Of a stretch of 64,000 bases of DNA, positions 8,745-17,950 are shown one piece after another. Below the pieces are notes generated by a model, which saw nothing but the letters and a program-made list of their open reading frames with translations, searched no databases and had not been told where the DNA came from. Location of the stretch: assembly GCF_014699035.1 (NCBI RefSeq), contig NZ_JACXAA010000007.1:1-64000 (forward strand), in the 5' to 3' direction. The position numbers and the translations under genes were made by a program. Position 1 is the stretch's first letter. Each line of letters begins with the position of its first letter. The DNA comes from Spirosoma validum (GTDB taxonomy: Bacteria; Bacteroidota; Bacteroidia; Cytophagales; Spirosomataceae).

Positions 8745-9554
8745 TCATTCCCCCAGCCATTGCCGGAACGCCATAGCTTTCTCGCGGCTGATCATTACGT
8801 CCTCTTCAGCGGCCGGGCGTAGATCCAGTTTTAGTTTGCTGTTGAAATATAAATGAAGTTTCTGAACCGCTTTATGGCTCACGATAAACTGGCGATTTGC
8901 CCGATAAAACTGGCGGGGATCGAGCGTTTTCTCCAGTTCATCGAGCGAATAGTTCAGCATGTACTGATAGTCGTTGTGTGTTTTCAGAAACGTTAGTTTG
9001 TTGGTCGAATAAAAATAGGCGACCTCTAAACTCTCTATCGGCAGCAATCGTTGCCCGACGTGCACCAGAAACCGTTCACGATATGTAATGACGTGTTGCT
9101 GGCGCTGGCTGAGTTGCCGAATCAGGTCATTAATAGGTACCGTAACCGTTGACGTACCGCCGTAGGTTTGCTGAAGCTGCCTAAATTTTTGCAGGGCTTT
9201 CCGTAAGGCCGTTTCCTGGATTGGTTTCAGCAGATAATCGACACTATTGACCTCAAAAGCACGTAGCGCGTACTCGTCATAAGCCGTCGTGAAAATGATT
9301 GGACTTGTTACGTTCACCTGTTCGAAAATGGCAAAGCTTTGCCCATCCGACAGTTCAATATCCATCAGAATCAAATCGGGATGAATAGTCTGCTTTTCTC
9401 CACCTGATTGTGTGCTACTTTGCCGTAAATACTCAACCGATTGTTCAATACAGTCGAATACAGCCAATACGTGAATGTCGTCGCCTGCCCGCTCGACCAT
9501 GGCCTTAAGTTGCCGGGCCGCTACGGCTTCATCTTCAATAATCAGTACGTTCAT
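8745..9554 (-). CDS. LytTR-family response regulator
   Basis: The receiver domain (residues 1 to about 125) has the acidic pair EDE at 7-9, the phospho-acceptor D in LILMDIEL, the conserved T/S in IIFTTAYDEYALRAF and the K in DYLLKPI. The C-terminal LytTR DNA-binding domain (about 165-269) shows ERFLVHVGQRLLPIES, FYRANRQFIVSHKAV and the tail that binds direct repeats. It overlaps the kinase gene by four bases (ATGA), so the two are translationally coupled and form a LytS/LytTR pair. Upstream genes of the same unit encode a lipoprotein protease and a beta-barrel protein. Its targets are unknown. Confidence 0.93.
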   Translation of the reverse strand: MNVLIIEDEAVAARQLKAMVERAGDDIHVLAVFDCIEQSVEYLRQSSTQSGGEKQTIHPDLILMDIELSDGQSFAIFEQVNVTSPIIFTTAYDEYALRAFEVNSVDYLLKPIQETALRKALQKFRQLQQTYGGTSTVTVPINDLIRQLSQRQQHVITYRERFLVHVGQRLLPIESLEVAYFYSTNKLTFLKTHNDYQYMLNYSLDELEKTLDPRQFYRANRQFIVSHKAVQKLHLYFNSKLKLDLRPAAEEDVMISREKAMAFRQWLGE

Positions 9555-10627
9555 GACTGTACATGTTGTAGCAACGGAACCGATACCTGAAAAATGGTAT
9601 CAGTCTGGTGAATAACAATGTCGGGCTGATTCAGCAGGCGGTATTTGGCCGAGATATTCGCCAGACCCATCTGATTCGACGGAATGACCGTTTGCTTCCG
9701 TTGCAGGTTATTAACCACCAGCAGATTGTGTGCGGCATCACTGTAAATACGTATCGTTAGCGGAGACCGGGTTGAAATGCGATTGTGTTTCACAGCATTT
9801 TCTACTAACATCTGAAGAGTCAATGGCGGTAATGCATAATCGAGTACATCGGATGCTACGTTGACCTCTAACGTCAACCCCTGTTCGTAGCGGGTTTTGA
9901 GTAGATCGACGTAAGCGCGGATAAAGTCCAGTTCTTTCGACAACGGAATCAGCACCTGCTCGTTGCTCTGTAGCAGATACCGATACACCTGCGACAGGTT
10001 GATAATAAACGCTACGGCCAGTTCTTTTTCGTCTTCCATCACCAGTCCCTGCAACGTATTGAGACTGTTGAACAGGAAGTGTGGTTTCACCTGCTCTTTC
10101 AGTGATTCCAGCTGGGTTTGCAGGTTTATTTTTTTTAATTCCTGGGCTTCGTAGTACGTAACGGTCCATTGCCGATACAGGTACATGCCTTCGTAAATAG
10201 CCGCTATCGGTATGATGCAAAAGAAGCCAACCGCTACGTTGTATACGTAACGAATGGGCGTATATGAATAGCCCCAGAACATCGTTACGTCGTAGATGAA
10301 CGTAGTAAGCAATCGCAGGCAAGCCGTTACAGCCAGAAACCAAACTACCTGATACAGAATCCGTTGCCGGGTTTCACTTAGCGTTGGATAACGACGTCGC
10401 GCCCGCAGGATGCCGTAGCGGGCCTGCGTCCAGAGCAGCGACACTTCCAGCAGGCTGAAGATCCAGTCGATCCAGACCTGCTGGTTGTGCTGCCGATTGA
10501 TTTCGTCGTAAAAAATCCAGTTCCCCAGCAACGCCATCGCCGGAATTCCCACCAGTCGAAACCATTTATCGTTTAACCGTATCATCCGTCGTTGATCAAC
10601 AGTTGCAAGGTAATCGGCCCCGTTCAT
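9551..10627 (-). CDS. LytS-like sensor histidine kinase
   Basis: A 358-residue membrane kinase. Four or more hydrophobic segments lie in the N-terminal half (about residues 29-45, 55-68, 90-108, 130-150). They are followed by a short coiled coil and the His_kinase motif LKEQVKPHFLFNSLNTLQGL, with the phospho-accepting histidine in KPHFLFN, and a degenerate GHKL ATPase domain with the N box in LVENAVKHN. The start at 10627 overlaps the preceding S41 stop (ATGA), and the kinase overlaps the regulator gene in the same way. No extracellular sensory domain is evident, so the signal is likely sensed in or near the membrane. Confidence 0.93.
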   Translation of the reverse strand: MNGADYLATVDQRRMIRLNDKWFRLVGIPAMALLGNWIFYDEINRQHNQQVWIDWIFSLLEVSLLWTQARYGILRARRRYPTLSETRQRILYQVVWFLAVTACLRLLTTFIYDVTMFWGYSYTPIRYVYNVAVGFFCIIPIAAIYEGMYLYRQWTVTYYEAQELKKINLQTQLESLKEQVKPHFLFNSLNTLQGLVMEDEKELAVAFIINLSQVYRYLLQSNEQVLIPLSKELDFIRAYVDLLKTRYEQGLTLEVNVASDVLDYALPPLTLQMLVENAVKHNRISTRSPLTIRIYSDAAHNLLVVNNLQRKQTVIPSNQMGLANISAKYRLLNQPDIVIHQTDTIFQVSVPLLQHVQS

Positions 10628-11643
10628 TGTAACAACTCAATAGCCCGCTCCAGCGCCCGGTCGTACCCCGCCTTTATTTCTTCCGGTGTATTTTTTATCC
10701 GGATTTTGGGTATGATCCCGATTCCTTCCAGACTCTGCCCATTTGCATCGCGAACGTCGGCGATGGGTACGCGAAAGCTCCAGCCATTCGGTAAATCCCG
10801 GGGAAGTGCATCGGGAAAAGCCCCGCCCGTTACGTCGCCAACTTGCGTGACCTGCTTATTTTGCAGCATGGCTAGCACGAATGTTTCTGCTGAGCTGTAT
10901 GACGATATATTGGTTAGTATCACAACCGGTTTGGTGTACTGAAACATACCCGCAGGTTCGGTATAAAACGTCAACTCAGGCGCAAAATCAGTGTGGCGGG
11001 GTCCGTTCCGCATTCGGGCCGTGAACGACAGATGTCGCTCGCTGGCAAACCGGTTTGTTACATATTGCGCTATCCGATCTTCACCACCGCCGTTATCGCG
11101 CAGGTCGATGATGATGCCTTTCGTGTCTTTTAAGTAGGTCAGCACGGAGTCCATTGTTTTCTCATAGGTACCGTAATTATTCTCGAACCCTTTCAGCAGA
11201 ATGTAGCCGACGTTCTGTTTGGTTTTGCTGCACAGAAATTCGCGCGTAATCTCTCTGGTTTCGGTCAAGTATGTTTTCACGACATCGGCGTTGTAATCTG
11301 TGACGGCTGTTCGGCCCAGAATCCCGCCCGAATACCAGGGCAGTTTCGTATCGGCTGTCGGGCGCAGGTAAACGTGGTTATCGTCCAGTACGTCCAGCAG
11401 TTTCGTCATCACCTGATACAGTTCGGCGTCCGTTGTTTTTTCGGTGATTTGGGAGCGATACGTTTTATAAGCAGCCTCCCAATCGATTTTTTTAGGTTCA
11501 AACGTCCCGTACAACAGATCGTATTCTTTCCACAGATAATCGAAATTAGTTATGGGCGAATTAGCCGTTTGTGGACTGATAAGCTGTGGTGTACAGGCTG
11601 TTGTCAGGAAGAACAGCACGAGTAGATAAGGTATCTTTTTCAT
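10624..11643 (-). CDS. S41 family peptidase lipoprotein
   Basis: A 339-residue secreted protease of the tail-specific S41 family. The N-terminus is a lipoprotein signal with the cysteine in FFLTTAC. The mature part has the helical N-terminal domain (ITNFDYLWKEYDLLYGTF, DNHVYLRP), the GIIIDLRDNGGGEDRIA strand and the nucleophile serine in SSYSSAETFVLAM followed by the glutamine/lysine-type region GDVTGGAFPDALPRDLPNGW. The start is 11 bases from the beta-barrel gene upstream, and its end overlaps the kinase gene by four bases. It is a sister of the broken S41 gene downstream in the same cluster. Confidence 0.9.
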   Translation of the reverse strand: MKKIPYLLVLFFLTTACTPQLISPQTANSPITNFDYLWKEYDLLYGTFEPKKIDWEAAYKTYRSQITEKTTDAELYQVMTKLLDVLDDNHVYLRPTADTKLPWYSGGILGRTAVTDYNADVVKTYLTETREITREFLCSKTKQNVGYILLKGFENNYGTYEKTMDSVLTYLKDTKGIIIDLRDNGGGEDRIAQYVTNRFASERHLSFTARMRNGPRHTDFAPELTFYTEPAGMFQYTKPVVILTNISSYSSAETFVLAMLQNKQVTQVGDVTGGAFPDALPRDLPNGWSFRVPIADVRDANGQSLEGIGIIPKIRIKNTPEEIKAGYDRALERAIELLQ

Positions 11644-11654
11644 GGTTGTAGAGA

Positions 11655-12479
11655 TTAGAAATGAACTTCGCCATCAATGGAAATCGAGCTGCTAACCGCC
11701 CGAACAGGACGCGGATCTGGGTACGACAGATAACGGGCCCGATACGTAGCGCCCAGGCTCATGCGCGAACTCATACGATAGCTATAGCCAACCTGCACAT
11801 TCACGTTTCCCAGCTTACCTACCGTTACTACCCGGGTTCCCTGTTTGAAATAGGCCCCAACGTTCGTATCATCCGTCGATTTGGGAAAGTTCGACCAGAT
11901 CGCGCGGCTGATCAGCCCCAGAACGGTCATGTCGATACGTAGCGTGAGGCTATGATTTGGCTGGAAAGCATAGTCGGTTTGTATGACCGGCGCCAGCGTA
12001 GCCGTATTAACGATCCACGGAAAATTACCAACCTCATCGGCGTACCAGGCCGACTCCCGAATCGAACCGCCCACCCAGGTAGTGAATTTACCCGGTTCAG
12101 CCGAGCCAACACGCCGGAGGTAATCCGCTTCCAGATCAAACACATACATCGCCGACGAAATCTGATACGAATAGGTTTTCCCCTCACCCATCGGCGTTGT
12201 GTACGTGCGTGGGCCAAATCGCGACGGATTCATCGTTCCGGCACCGCCTGTCAGACGCAGGTTAAAGCGCGAGTTTTCGGACCAGTGGCGGTACGTGAGC
12301 CCGACTAAGGGAAGCGCATTGCCCGAATACTCCAGCACCGATGCCTGCTGATCGATCGACTGCAGTCGGAACGTACCGAGCGACAGACCGATGGCATTCT
12401 GGTACGTTTGGGCACTAGCCGATACCCCAAGACTTAGTGTAAGTACAAGGCTGAAAATTAGTTTAAGGTGTGGATGCAT
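11655..12479 (-). CDS. outer-membrane beta-barrel protein
   Basis: A 274-residue secreted protein with a Sec signal (LIFSLVLTLSLGVSASAQ) and a mature part of alternating hydrophobic and polar strands rich in Tyr, Arg and Gly, ending in F. This suggests a small outer-membrane beta-barrel. No specific family was recognised. It is the first gene of a probable four-gene unit (barrel, S41 protease, histidine kinase, LytTR regulator), so it may be a cell-envelope component controlled by, or sensed through, the kinase. A weak CAACTTTG box, one mismatch from consensus, lies about 25-35 bases upstream. Confidence 0.75.
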   Translation of the reverse strand: MHPHLKLIFSLVLTLSLGVSASAQTYQNAIGLSLGTFRLQSIDQQASVLEYSGNALPLVGLTYRHWSENSRFNLRLTGGAGTMNPSRFGPRTYTTPMGEGKTYSYQISSAMYVFDLEADYLRRVGSAEPGKFTTWVGGSIRESAWYADEVGNFPWIVNTATLAPVIQTDYAFQPNHSLTLRIDMTVLGLISRAIWSNFPKSTDDTNVGAYFKQGTRVVTVGKLGNVNVQVGYSYRMSSRMSLGATYRARYLSYPDPRPVRAVSSSISIDGEVHF

Positions 12480-12761
12480 AATTTCTCTCGGTTGATTGAT
12501 GCGACAAAGTTGCCACTCGCCTGACTGAACTGAAACGATCTACTGACGAACCGTAGCCAATCGATCACTAACCCGGAAAGAGAGGTACCGAAGTGCAATC
12601 CGTATTCCCTCTGCTTATCCCTCATTCCAATTTATCATAGCCTCCGAGCCTGTATGTGCCTCTACCTTTACGGCGTATTGCAGCAGAGCTATGACTGTCT
12701 GCTCCTACACAACACCTTATAACGATTGACGAGGCAGTACGTCCAACTCATCCACAACCAC

Positions 12762-13766
12762 ATGATAACAACAGATATTTGTATTATTGGCGCAGGTCCG
12801 GTGGGCTTGTTTGCCGTTTTTGAAGCCGGTTTATTGAAAATGCGGTGCCATCTGATTGATGCATTGCCACAGGTAGGCGGGCAGCTTTCAGAGATTTATC
12901 CGCAAAAACCGATCTACGATATTCCAGGTTATCCAGCTGTTAACGCGCAGGTGCTGGTCGATAACCTAATGGATCAGATTGCTCCGTTCAATCCCGGCTT
13001 TACATTGGGTGAGCGCGTTGAGTTGCTGGATCGGCAGACCGACGGTTCATATATTATTACCACTAACGAAGGAACGGCCGTTTACTGCCAGGTAGTGGTC
13101 ATTGCCGGTGGATTGGGGTGCTTTGAACCGCGCAAGCCAGAGATTGAAAATCTGGAGCGATTCGAGGGCAAGGGCGTGGCCTACATGGTTAAGAATCCAG
13201 AACAACTTCGCGACCGTCGGGTAGTGCTGGCAGGCGGTGGCGACTCCGCGCTCGACTGGACAATTTTCCTCGCCGACATAGCGAAAGAAGTTACACTCGT
13301 TCACCGCAGTGATACGTTCCGGGGCGCACCAGATTCGGCCGAGAAGGTCTTCCATCTGGCGAATCAGGGACGTGTTAATCTGGTGTTGCAATCAAACATC
13401 ACCCGGATCAACGGCAACGGCCATCTGAACGAGGTGAGCATTACGGCAAAAGACAAGACCGTAACGATCCTGCCTGCCGATCATCTGATTCCGCTGTTTG
13501 GCCTGACACCAAAACTAGGCCCGATCGCCGATTGGGGACTTTCTATCGACAAATCTGCCATTAATGTCAACACGACAGACTACTCAACCAACGTCGAGCG
13601 GATTTACGCCATTGGCGACATCAATACGTATCCGGGTAAGTTGAAACTGATTCTCTGTGGTTTCCACGAAGCGGCCCTAATGTGTCAGAGTGCTTTCCGC
13701 TACGTTCACCCCGATCAGAAACTGAGTTTTAAATACACGACCGTTAACGGCGTACCTACTTTTTAA
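12762..13766 (+). CDS. ferredoxin-NADP+ reductase, thioredoxin-reductase-like
   Basis: A 334-residue FAD/NAD(P)H flavoprotein. The first dinucleotide-binding motif is IIGAGPVGLFA near the N-terminus, followed by the YPQKPIYDIPGYP segment typical of the YumC-type reductases. A second NAD(P) motif is VVLAGGGDSALDW at about residue 160. The C-terminal FAD contact is IYAIGDINTYPG. The CxxC of true thioredoxin reductase is absent, so it is the ferredoxin/flavodoxin reductase type. I place the start at ATG 12762 (MITTDIC) because the upstream TTG at 12726 adds an unconserved tail. It precedes a 2Fe-2S ferredoxin gene and the two likely work together. Confidence 0.9.
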   Translation: MITTDICIIGAGPVGLFAVFEAGLLKMRCHLIDALPQVGGQLSEIYPQKPIYDIPGYPAVNAQVLVDNLMDQIAPFNPGFTLGERVELLDRQTDGSYIITTNEGTAVYCQVVVIAGGLGCFEPRKPEIENLERFEGKGVAYMVKNPEQLRDRRVVLAGGGDSALDWTIFLADIAKEVTLVHRSDTFRGAPDSAEKVFHLANQGRVNLVLQSNITRINGNGHLNEVSITAKDKTVTILPADHLIPLFGLTPKLGPIADWGLSIDKSAINVNTTDYSTNVERIYAIGDINTYPGKLKLILCGFHEAALMCQSAFRYVHPDQKLSFKYTTVNGVPTF

Positions 13767-13768
13767 AC

Positions 13769-13855
13769 GGAAAGGGAGGAAGGATGAAAGGGTTGGTAGA
13801 TTCCCAATCGATTTTTACTCCTCCCCTTCTTCCATCCTCCCTTTCTCCACACATT
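13769..13855. repeat. purine/pyrimidine inverted repeat between reductase and ferredoxin genes
   Basis: A purine-rich arm (GGAAAGGGAGGAaGGATG, near 13769-13786) is mirrored by a pyrimidine-rich arm (CATCCTCCCTTTCTCC, near 13832-13847) close before the ferredoxin start. The loop is about 45 bases. The message could fold into a hairpin across the intergenic region. Its role is unknown; it may separate the two genes or modulate their relative expression. Confidence 0.5.
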
Positions 13856-13858
13856 GCT

Positions 13859-14185
13859 ATGATCCACTTCACCATTGAAGACCGAGACGGCGAACGACAG
13901 CCGATCGAAATACCCGAAGGCATTAACCTAAGCCTGATGGAAGTGCTGAAAGCGTCGGAGTATACCATTCTGGCCACCTGTGGGGGCATGGCGCTCTGTG
14001 CAACCTGTCACGTGCAGGTTCTGGATGGAATCGATACGTTACCCTCCGCACAGGATGCCGAACTCGATATGCTGGACACGCTCCCCGACGCCGAATCTGA
14101 CAGCCGACTCGCCTGCCAAATTCGCGTAGACGAAACGTTAGAAGGGGCTGTTTTCAGAATTAAAAGTCCTGAACCGTCTTATTAG
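13859..14185 (+). CDS. adrenodoxin-type 2Fe-2S ferredoxin
   Basis: A 108-residue plant/adrenodoxin-like ferredoxin with the cluster ligands C41, C47 and C50 in TCGGMALCATC, and the fourth cysteine C86 in RLACQI. The spacing (C-x5-C-x2-C...C) is that of vertebrate and bacterial adrenodoxins. The ATG at 13859 gives a standard N-terminus (MIHFTIEDRDGE). An in-frame upstream ATG at 13784 would add 25 residues of no match, so I reject it. It sits directly after a ferredoxin-NADP+ reductase gene and probably receives electrons from that enzyme for an unknown acceptor. Confidence 0.9.
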   Translation: MIHFTIEDRDGERQPIEIPEGINLSLMEVLKASEYTILATCGGMALCATCHVQVLDGIDTLPSAQDAELDMLDTLPDAESDSRLACQIRVDETLEGAVFRIKSPEPSY

Positions 14186-14195
14186 CCTGGACGGT

Positions 14196-15059
14196 TCAGA
14201 TTACCCGCTCGCCCGATACGTAGGCGTTCCCTCCGGCAAACAATTTTTTGATTGTGCGACTCTCTGTCTCCAATCTGACTTCCAGCAAACTCCGGGACGG
14301 ATGGCTCATAAACTTACCCTGCTCGATCCGAATTAAATTAGTGTCTACCAGATTATTATCATACAGGAAACAAGCCAGTGGTCCGGCAGCCATGCCGGTA
14401 GCTGATTCTTCATCGATTCCATACAGCGGGGCAAACATTCGCGTTGTGGCCTGTAGAAACGTATCGTTTTCCGGTTGCGTGTAAGCATAATAGCCGATTA
14501 GTCCATACCGCCCGGAAATGGCCTGAATTTGTTCGAAATTGGGGTTCAGATTCGTCAGAATCCGTTCATCGTTGAGTGGAATGACCAGGAACGAATTGCC
14601 TGTATTCACAATCATCGGTGATAAACCAGGAACAAGATCTTCCTCCGTAATGCCTATCGATTGATAGATAACCGGATAATCGCGCTCGGGTTTACTGTAT
14701 GTTGGTGCTTTTTGCTCCATGAATGCCTTGCCGGATTCAAAAAAGATGGTCCGATTCCCGTCGATAGTTTCTTTAGACGATACGTCTCCAGATAGCAACC
14801 CCTGCTGCCTGAGGTACGAAAAGACGGCGATGGTTGCGTGGCCGCAATGTGGAATCTGTTTGGCTGGGGTGAAAAAATCCAGCTTGATTGCTGCTGTCTG
14901 CGAACGCGAGACAAAAGCCGTTTCGGGTACGCCTACTTTAGCGGCTATCTGTTGCTTCTCAGCGGAGGTCAGAGCATCAGCATTTAAGACGACACCGGCC
15001 GGATTGCCACCTGCATTATCAATACTGAATGCGTTGATTATTTTTACACGAACGTTCAT
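14196..15059 (-). CDS. PhzF-family isomerase
   Basis: A 287-residue member of the diaminopimelate epimerase-like PhzF family, with the N-terminal signature VKIINAFSIDNAGGNPAGVVL, the active-site glutamate in VPETAFV, and the C-terminal half-repeat with ATGMAAGPLACFL. Many family members other than the phenazine enzyme exist, so the substrate is not known. The start is placed at ATG 15059; longer versions start inside a hydrophobic stretch that is the promoter region. The gene is divergent from an HxlR regulator and has a perfect -33/-7 promoter. Confidence 0.88.
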   Translation of the reverse strand: MNVRVKIINAFSIDNAGGNPAGVVLNADALTSAEKQQIAAKVGVPETAFVSRSQTAAIKLDFFTPAKQIPHCGHATIAVFSYLRQQGLLSGDVSSKETIDGNRTIFFESGKAFMEQKAPTYSKPERDYPVIYQSIGITEEDLVPGLSPMIVNTGNSFLVIPLNDERILTNLNPNFEQIQAISGRYGLIGYYAYTQPENDTFLQATTRMFAPLYGIDEESATGMAAGPLACFLYDNNLVDTNLIRIEQGKFMSHPSRSLLEVRLETESRTIKKLFAGGNAYVSGERVI

Positions 15060-15077
15060 GCGGTGTGTTGTTTTTGC

Positions 15078-15109
15078 CAAAGGTAAAAGCAGCCTCAGAC
15101 GGACACAAA
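15078..15109 (-). promoter_or_regulatory. promoter of the phzF-like gene
   Basis: TTTG (15109-15106), exactly 20 bases, and TACCTTTG (15085-15078) on the minus strand match the full Bacteroidota consensus. The start of transcription would be about 15070, close to the start codon at 15059. The HxlR gene on the other side begins 42 bases away, so binding of the regulator here could control both genes. Confidence 0.8.
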
Positions 15110-15151
15110 CGATCAGCCAGTTGTGAGTAGCTAACAAAAATGTGAGTAACG

Positions 15152-15511
15152 ATGAGCGAACGAAAACTTGCCTCAACAAACATTATCAACGAAGTCTTTC
15201 TGGAAGAACGTTGCGTACTGAATAAAGTACTCAAGCTCGTTAGTCAGCGGTGGGCGTCGGAGATTCTTCTGCTGATTGAAAAAGATTACACCCGTTTTAC
15301 GCAATTGAAAGCACAACTGGAAGGTATTTCCGACATGGTATTGTCGAGAAGTCTGACCGAACTGATTGCGGCTGAAATTTTGACCAAAACCATGTATAGT
15401 GAAATTCCGGTTCGGGTAGAGTATCGATTAACGGACAGTGGCCGCGAGTTGGTGCAACTTTTACATAATTTCTGTCAATGGGGTAAACGGTATGTTGAAA
15501 CAGGTCGCTAG
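15152..15511 (+). CDS. HxlR-family transcriptional regulator
   Basis: A 119-residue winged helix-turn-helix regulator of the HxlR type. Its core shows CVLNKVLKLVSQRWASEILLLI, the recognition-helix region FTQLKAQLEGISDMVLSRSLTEL and the wing with VEYRLTDSGRELVQLL. HxlR proteins act as dimers and often sense electrophiles or small metabolites. It diverges from the PhzF-like gene with a 92-base gap, the classic arrangement of a local regulator and its target. Confidence 0.88.
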   Translation: MSERKLASTNIINEVFLEERCVLNKVLKLVSQRWASEILLLIEKDYTRFTQLKAQLEGISDMVLSRSLTELIAAEILTKTMYSEIPVRVEYRLTDSGRELVQLLHNFCQWGKRYVETGR

Positions 15512-15672
15512 TTTCAGAGGATATGCGATTATACTTTCGACAAATTATATTACGATAGCGTTGATTTTTAGAATTTTATCCTGTTGGCCAGCTAAAATAA
15601 AAAATAAAGTGCTTATTTGAGAGCAATGATTCGCCTGATCGGTGACGTGATTTTATTCCTCATTTACAGCAC

Positions 15673-17796
15673 ATGAAGACGTTTACTTTTCTATGCCTGA
15701 CACTCGGCATTCTTCTTGTTCAGCCCCTTGCCCTACAAGCCCAGACCTTTTCGTTAGAGTCTGTCAAAAGTTATCCTTTTCCAACGGAATTAACCAGTTC
15801 GGCGCAGGGTTCGCAGATTGCGTGGGCGTTCAATGAGCAGGGCAAACGGAACGTATACGTAGCACAGGGACCCGATTTTACGCCCCGTAAACTCACCAGT
15901 TACAACGAGGATGATGGCCAGGAAATCACCAGCCTGTCAATTTCCGACGACGGAAAATGGGTTGTCTTCGTTCGCGGTGGCGACCACGGTTCGAACTGGG
16001 ATGACGAATTGCCCGTCAATACAACTTCAGGTCCCGTACCGCCCAAAGTTCAGATCTGGAGTTTTCCGTTTGCCGGCGGTCAAGGCAAGGCAATCGCGGA
16101 AGGCGACGCTCCCGTTATTTCCCCAAAGAGCGATCGAATTGCGTTTATCAAATCAGGTCAGGTCTGGATAGCTCCGGCGGATGGATCATCAGCCGCTAAA
16201 GCACTATTTAACGCTCGGGGCACGAACAGTTCACTCGAATGGTCGCCTGATGGGTCGAAACTGGCGTTTGTCTGCGACCGGAAAGATCATTCATTTGTCG
16301 GCGTTTTTACAAACGAAACAACGCCAATAAGTTGGATAGCCCCTTCCTTCGCGCATGATGAATCACCGCGCTGGTCGCCCGATGGTAAACAGATTGTGTT
16401 TGTCCGCACGCCCGGGAGCGGTGGTGCACCGGACTCGCTCCTGGCGCGTCGACACCGACCCTGGAGTATCTGGACTGCCGACGTAGCATCGGGCTTAGCC
16501 ATACAACGCTGGCAGGCACCTAAAACGCTGGCCGGTTCAGTCCCCACAACGCACGGAGGATTTAATCTGCATTGGGCGGCCGGCGACCGAATCGTTTTTC
16601 TGTCGTATCAGGATGGCTGGCCGCATTTATATTCGATGCCTTCGACTGGTGGAACACCGTTACTGCTCACACCAACGCCATTCATGGCCGAACACATTAC
16701 GATAAGCCCTGATGGCAAATGGCTGGTATTTAGCGGCAATACAGGCCCGGACAAGCTGGATATCGACCGACGACACGTAGTGCGCGTACCCGTCGATAAG
16801 GCGGCCATGGAAGTGCTGACACCCGGCAGTGGTCTTGAATGGACACCCGTTATCACCGGTGATGGATCGACCGTAGCGATGATCAGCGCGACGGCTCAGC
16901 GCCCGCCCTTACCAGCCATTATGTCCTTTACGAAAGGAACGACCAAGGTGCTTGCCCAGAACCTCGTACCCGCCAGCTTCCCAGCGAATCAGTTAGTAAC
17001 CCCAAAACAGATTACGTTTAAAGCGCCGGACGGCATGACCGTTCATGGGCAACTGTTTGAACCAGTTGGTGGCCCTGCAAAAAAACCAGCCTTAATTTAC
17101 GTACACGGCGGCCCTCCGCGTCAGATGCTGTTAGGCTGGAATTATTCGGATTATTACGCCAATTCGTATGCGCTCAACCAGTATCTGGCCAGTCAGGGAT
17201 TTGTGGTTCTATCGGTCAATTATCGGTTGGGCATCGGTTACGGTTATGATTTTCATCAGCCTGCCAATGGTGGAGCATCCGGGGCCTCGGAATATCAGGA
17301 TGTTCGGGCTGCGGCTATCTGGCTTACCGAGCAATCGCAGGTCGATGCGACCAAAATCGGTATTTATGGCGGTTCGTATGGTGGGTACCTGACGGCATTA
17401 GCTCTCGCCCGCGACTCGAAACTCTTTGCCGCTGGCGTCGATATTCATGGCGTACATGACTGGAGTCAGCAACGTTACGGTGGCGCACAAAGCGATCGGG
17501 CTGAAAAAATACCGGACCTCGACCTGGCCAATAAAGTCGTCTATGAATCATCGCCCATTTCGTCGGTAAAAACCTGGACGTCTCCCGTACTCATCATCCA
17601 CGGAGACGACGACCGGAACGTGCGCTTCAGTCAAAGTACAGACTTGGTCCGTCGTCTTGATAATCAGGGCGTTCCAATGGAAACGCTCGTGATCGTTGAC
17701 GATACGCACCACTGGATGAAACATACCAACGCGCTGAAAATGAGTGCCGCTACCGCTGACTTTTTCAAACGCAAGCTGATGAAACCCAAACAGTAG
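15673..17796 (+). CDS. S9 family peptidase, prolyl oligopeptidase/DPP-like, secreted
   Basis: A 707-residue secreted serine peptidase. A Sec signal (LCLTLGILLVQPLALQAQ) is followed by a WD40/TolB-like beta-propeller with repeated SPDGK motifs, for example ISPKSDRIAFI and WSPDGSKLAFV. The alpha/beta hydrolase domain follows from about residue 450, with HGGPP oxyanion loop, nucleophile S568 in GGSYGGYLT, acid in IHGDDDRNVRF and catalytic histidine in DTHHWM. This is the S9C-like arrangement used to trim peptides in the periplasm. It ends in a strong terminator and stands alone, with no clear -33/-7 pair upstream in the 160-base gap. Confidence 0.92.
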   Translation: MKTFTFLCLTLGILLVQPLALQAQTFSLESVKSYPFPTELTSSAQGSQIAWAFNEQGKRNVYVAQGPDFTPRKLTSYNEDDGQEITSLSISDDGKWVVFVRGGDHGSNWDDELPVNTTSGPVPPKVQIWSFPFAGGQGKAIAEGDAPVISPKSDRIAFIKSGQVWIAPADGSSAAKALFNARGTNSSLEWSPDGSKLAFVCDRKDHSFVGVFTNETTPISWIAPSFAHDESPRWSPDGKQIVFVRTPGSGGAPDSLLARRHRPWSIWTADVASGLAIQRWQAPKTLAGSVPTTHGGFNLHWAAGDRIVFLSYQDGWPHLYSMPSTGGTPLLLTPTPFMAEHITISPDGKWLVFSGNTGPDKLDIDRRHVVRVPVDKAAMEVLTPGSGLEWTPVITGDGSTVAMISATAQRPPLPAIMSFTKGTTKVLAQNLVPASFPANQLVTPKQITFKAPDGMTVHGQLFEPVGGPAKKPALIYVHGGPPRQMLLGWNYSDYYANSYALNQYLASQGFVVLSVNYRLGIGYGYDFHQPANGGASGASEYQDVRAAAIWLTEQSQVDATKIGIYGGSYGGYLTALALARDSKLFAAGVDIHGVHDWSQQRYGGAQSDRAEKIPDLDLANKVVYESSPISSVKTWTSPVLIIHGDDDRNVRFSQSTDLVRRLDNQGVPMETLVIVDDTHHWMKHTNALKMSAATADFFKRKLMKPKQ

Positions 17797-17874
17797 GCCG
17801 GCTTGCAGTACTATAACCGAAGTTACAGTGAGGTGCTAAGTCAAGTGAGTAACAGCAAGTATTCATTCATCCAA

Positions 17875-17930
17875 TACAAAAGCGCACAACGGGCGACCTG
17901 AGATCAGATCGCCCGTTGTGCGCTTTTGTA
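17875..17930. terminator. bidirectional terminator between the S9 peptidase gene and the CE-clan protein gene
   Basis: A perfect 22-base inverted repeat (17875-17896 and 17909-17930) with a 12-base loop, GC-rich in the middle and A/T-flanked, lies between convergent genes. It is the strongest hairpin in the first half of the window. Confidence 0.9.
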
Positions 17931-17950
17931 TAAAGGCTAGTCTCAGGCCG

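Noticed and set aside
9738..10343. 201-codon frame on the minus strand inside the histidine kinase gene
   Set aside because: It lies in another frame of a clear kinase and its product is low-complexity.
12726..12761. Upstream TTG start for the ferredoxin reductase
   Set aside because: It adds twelve unconserved residues before the flavin-binding motif.
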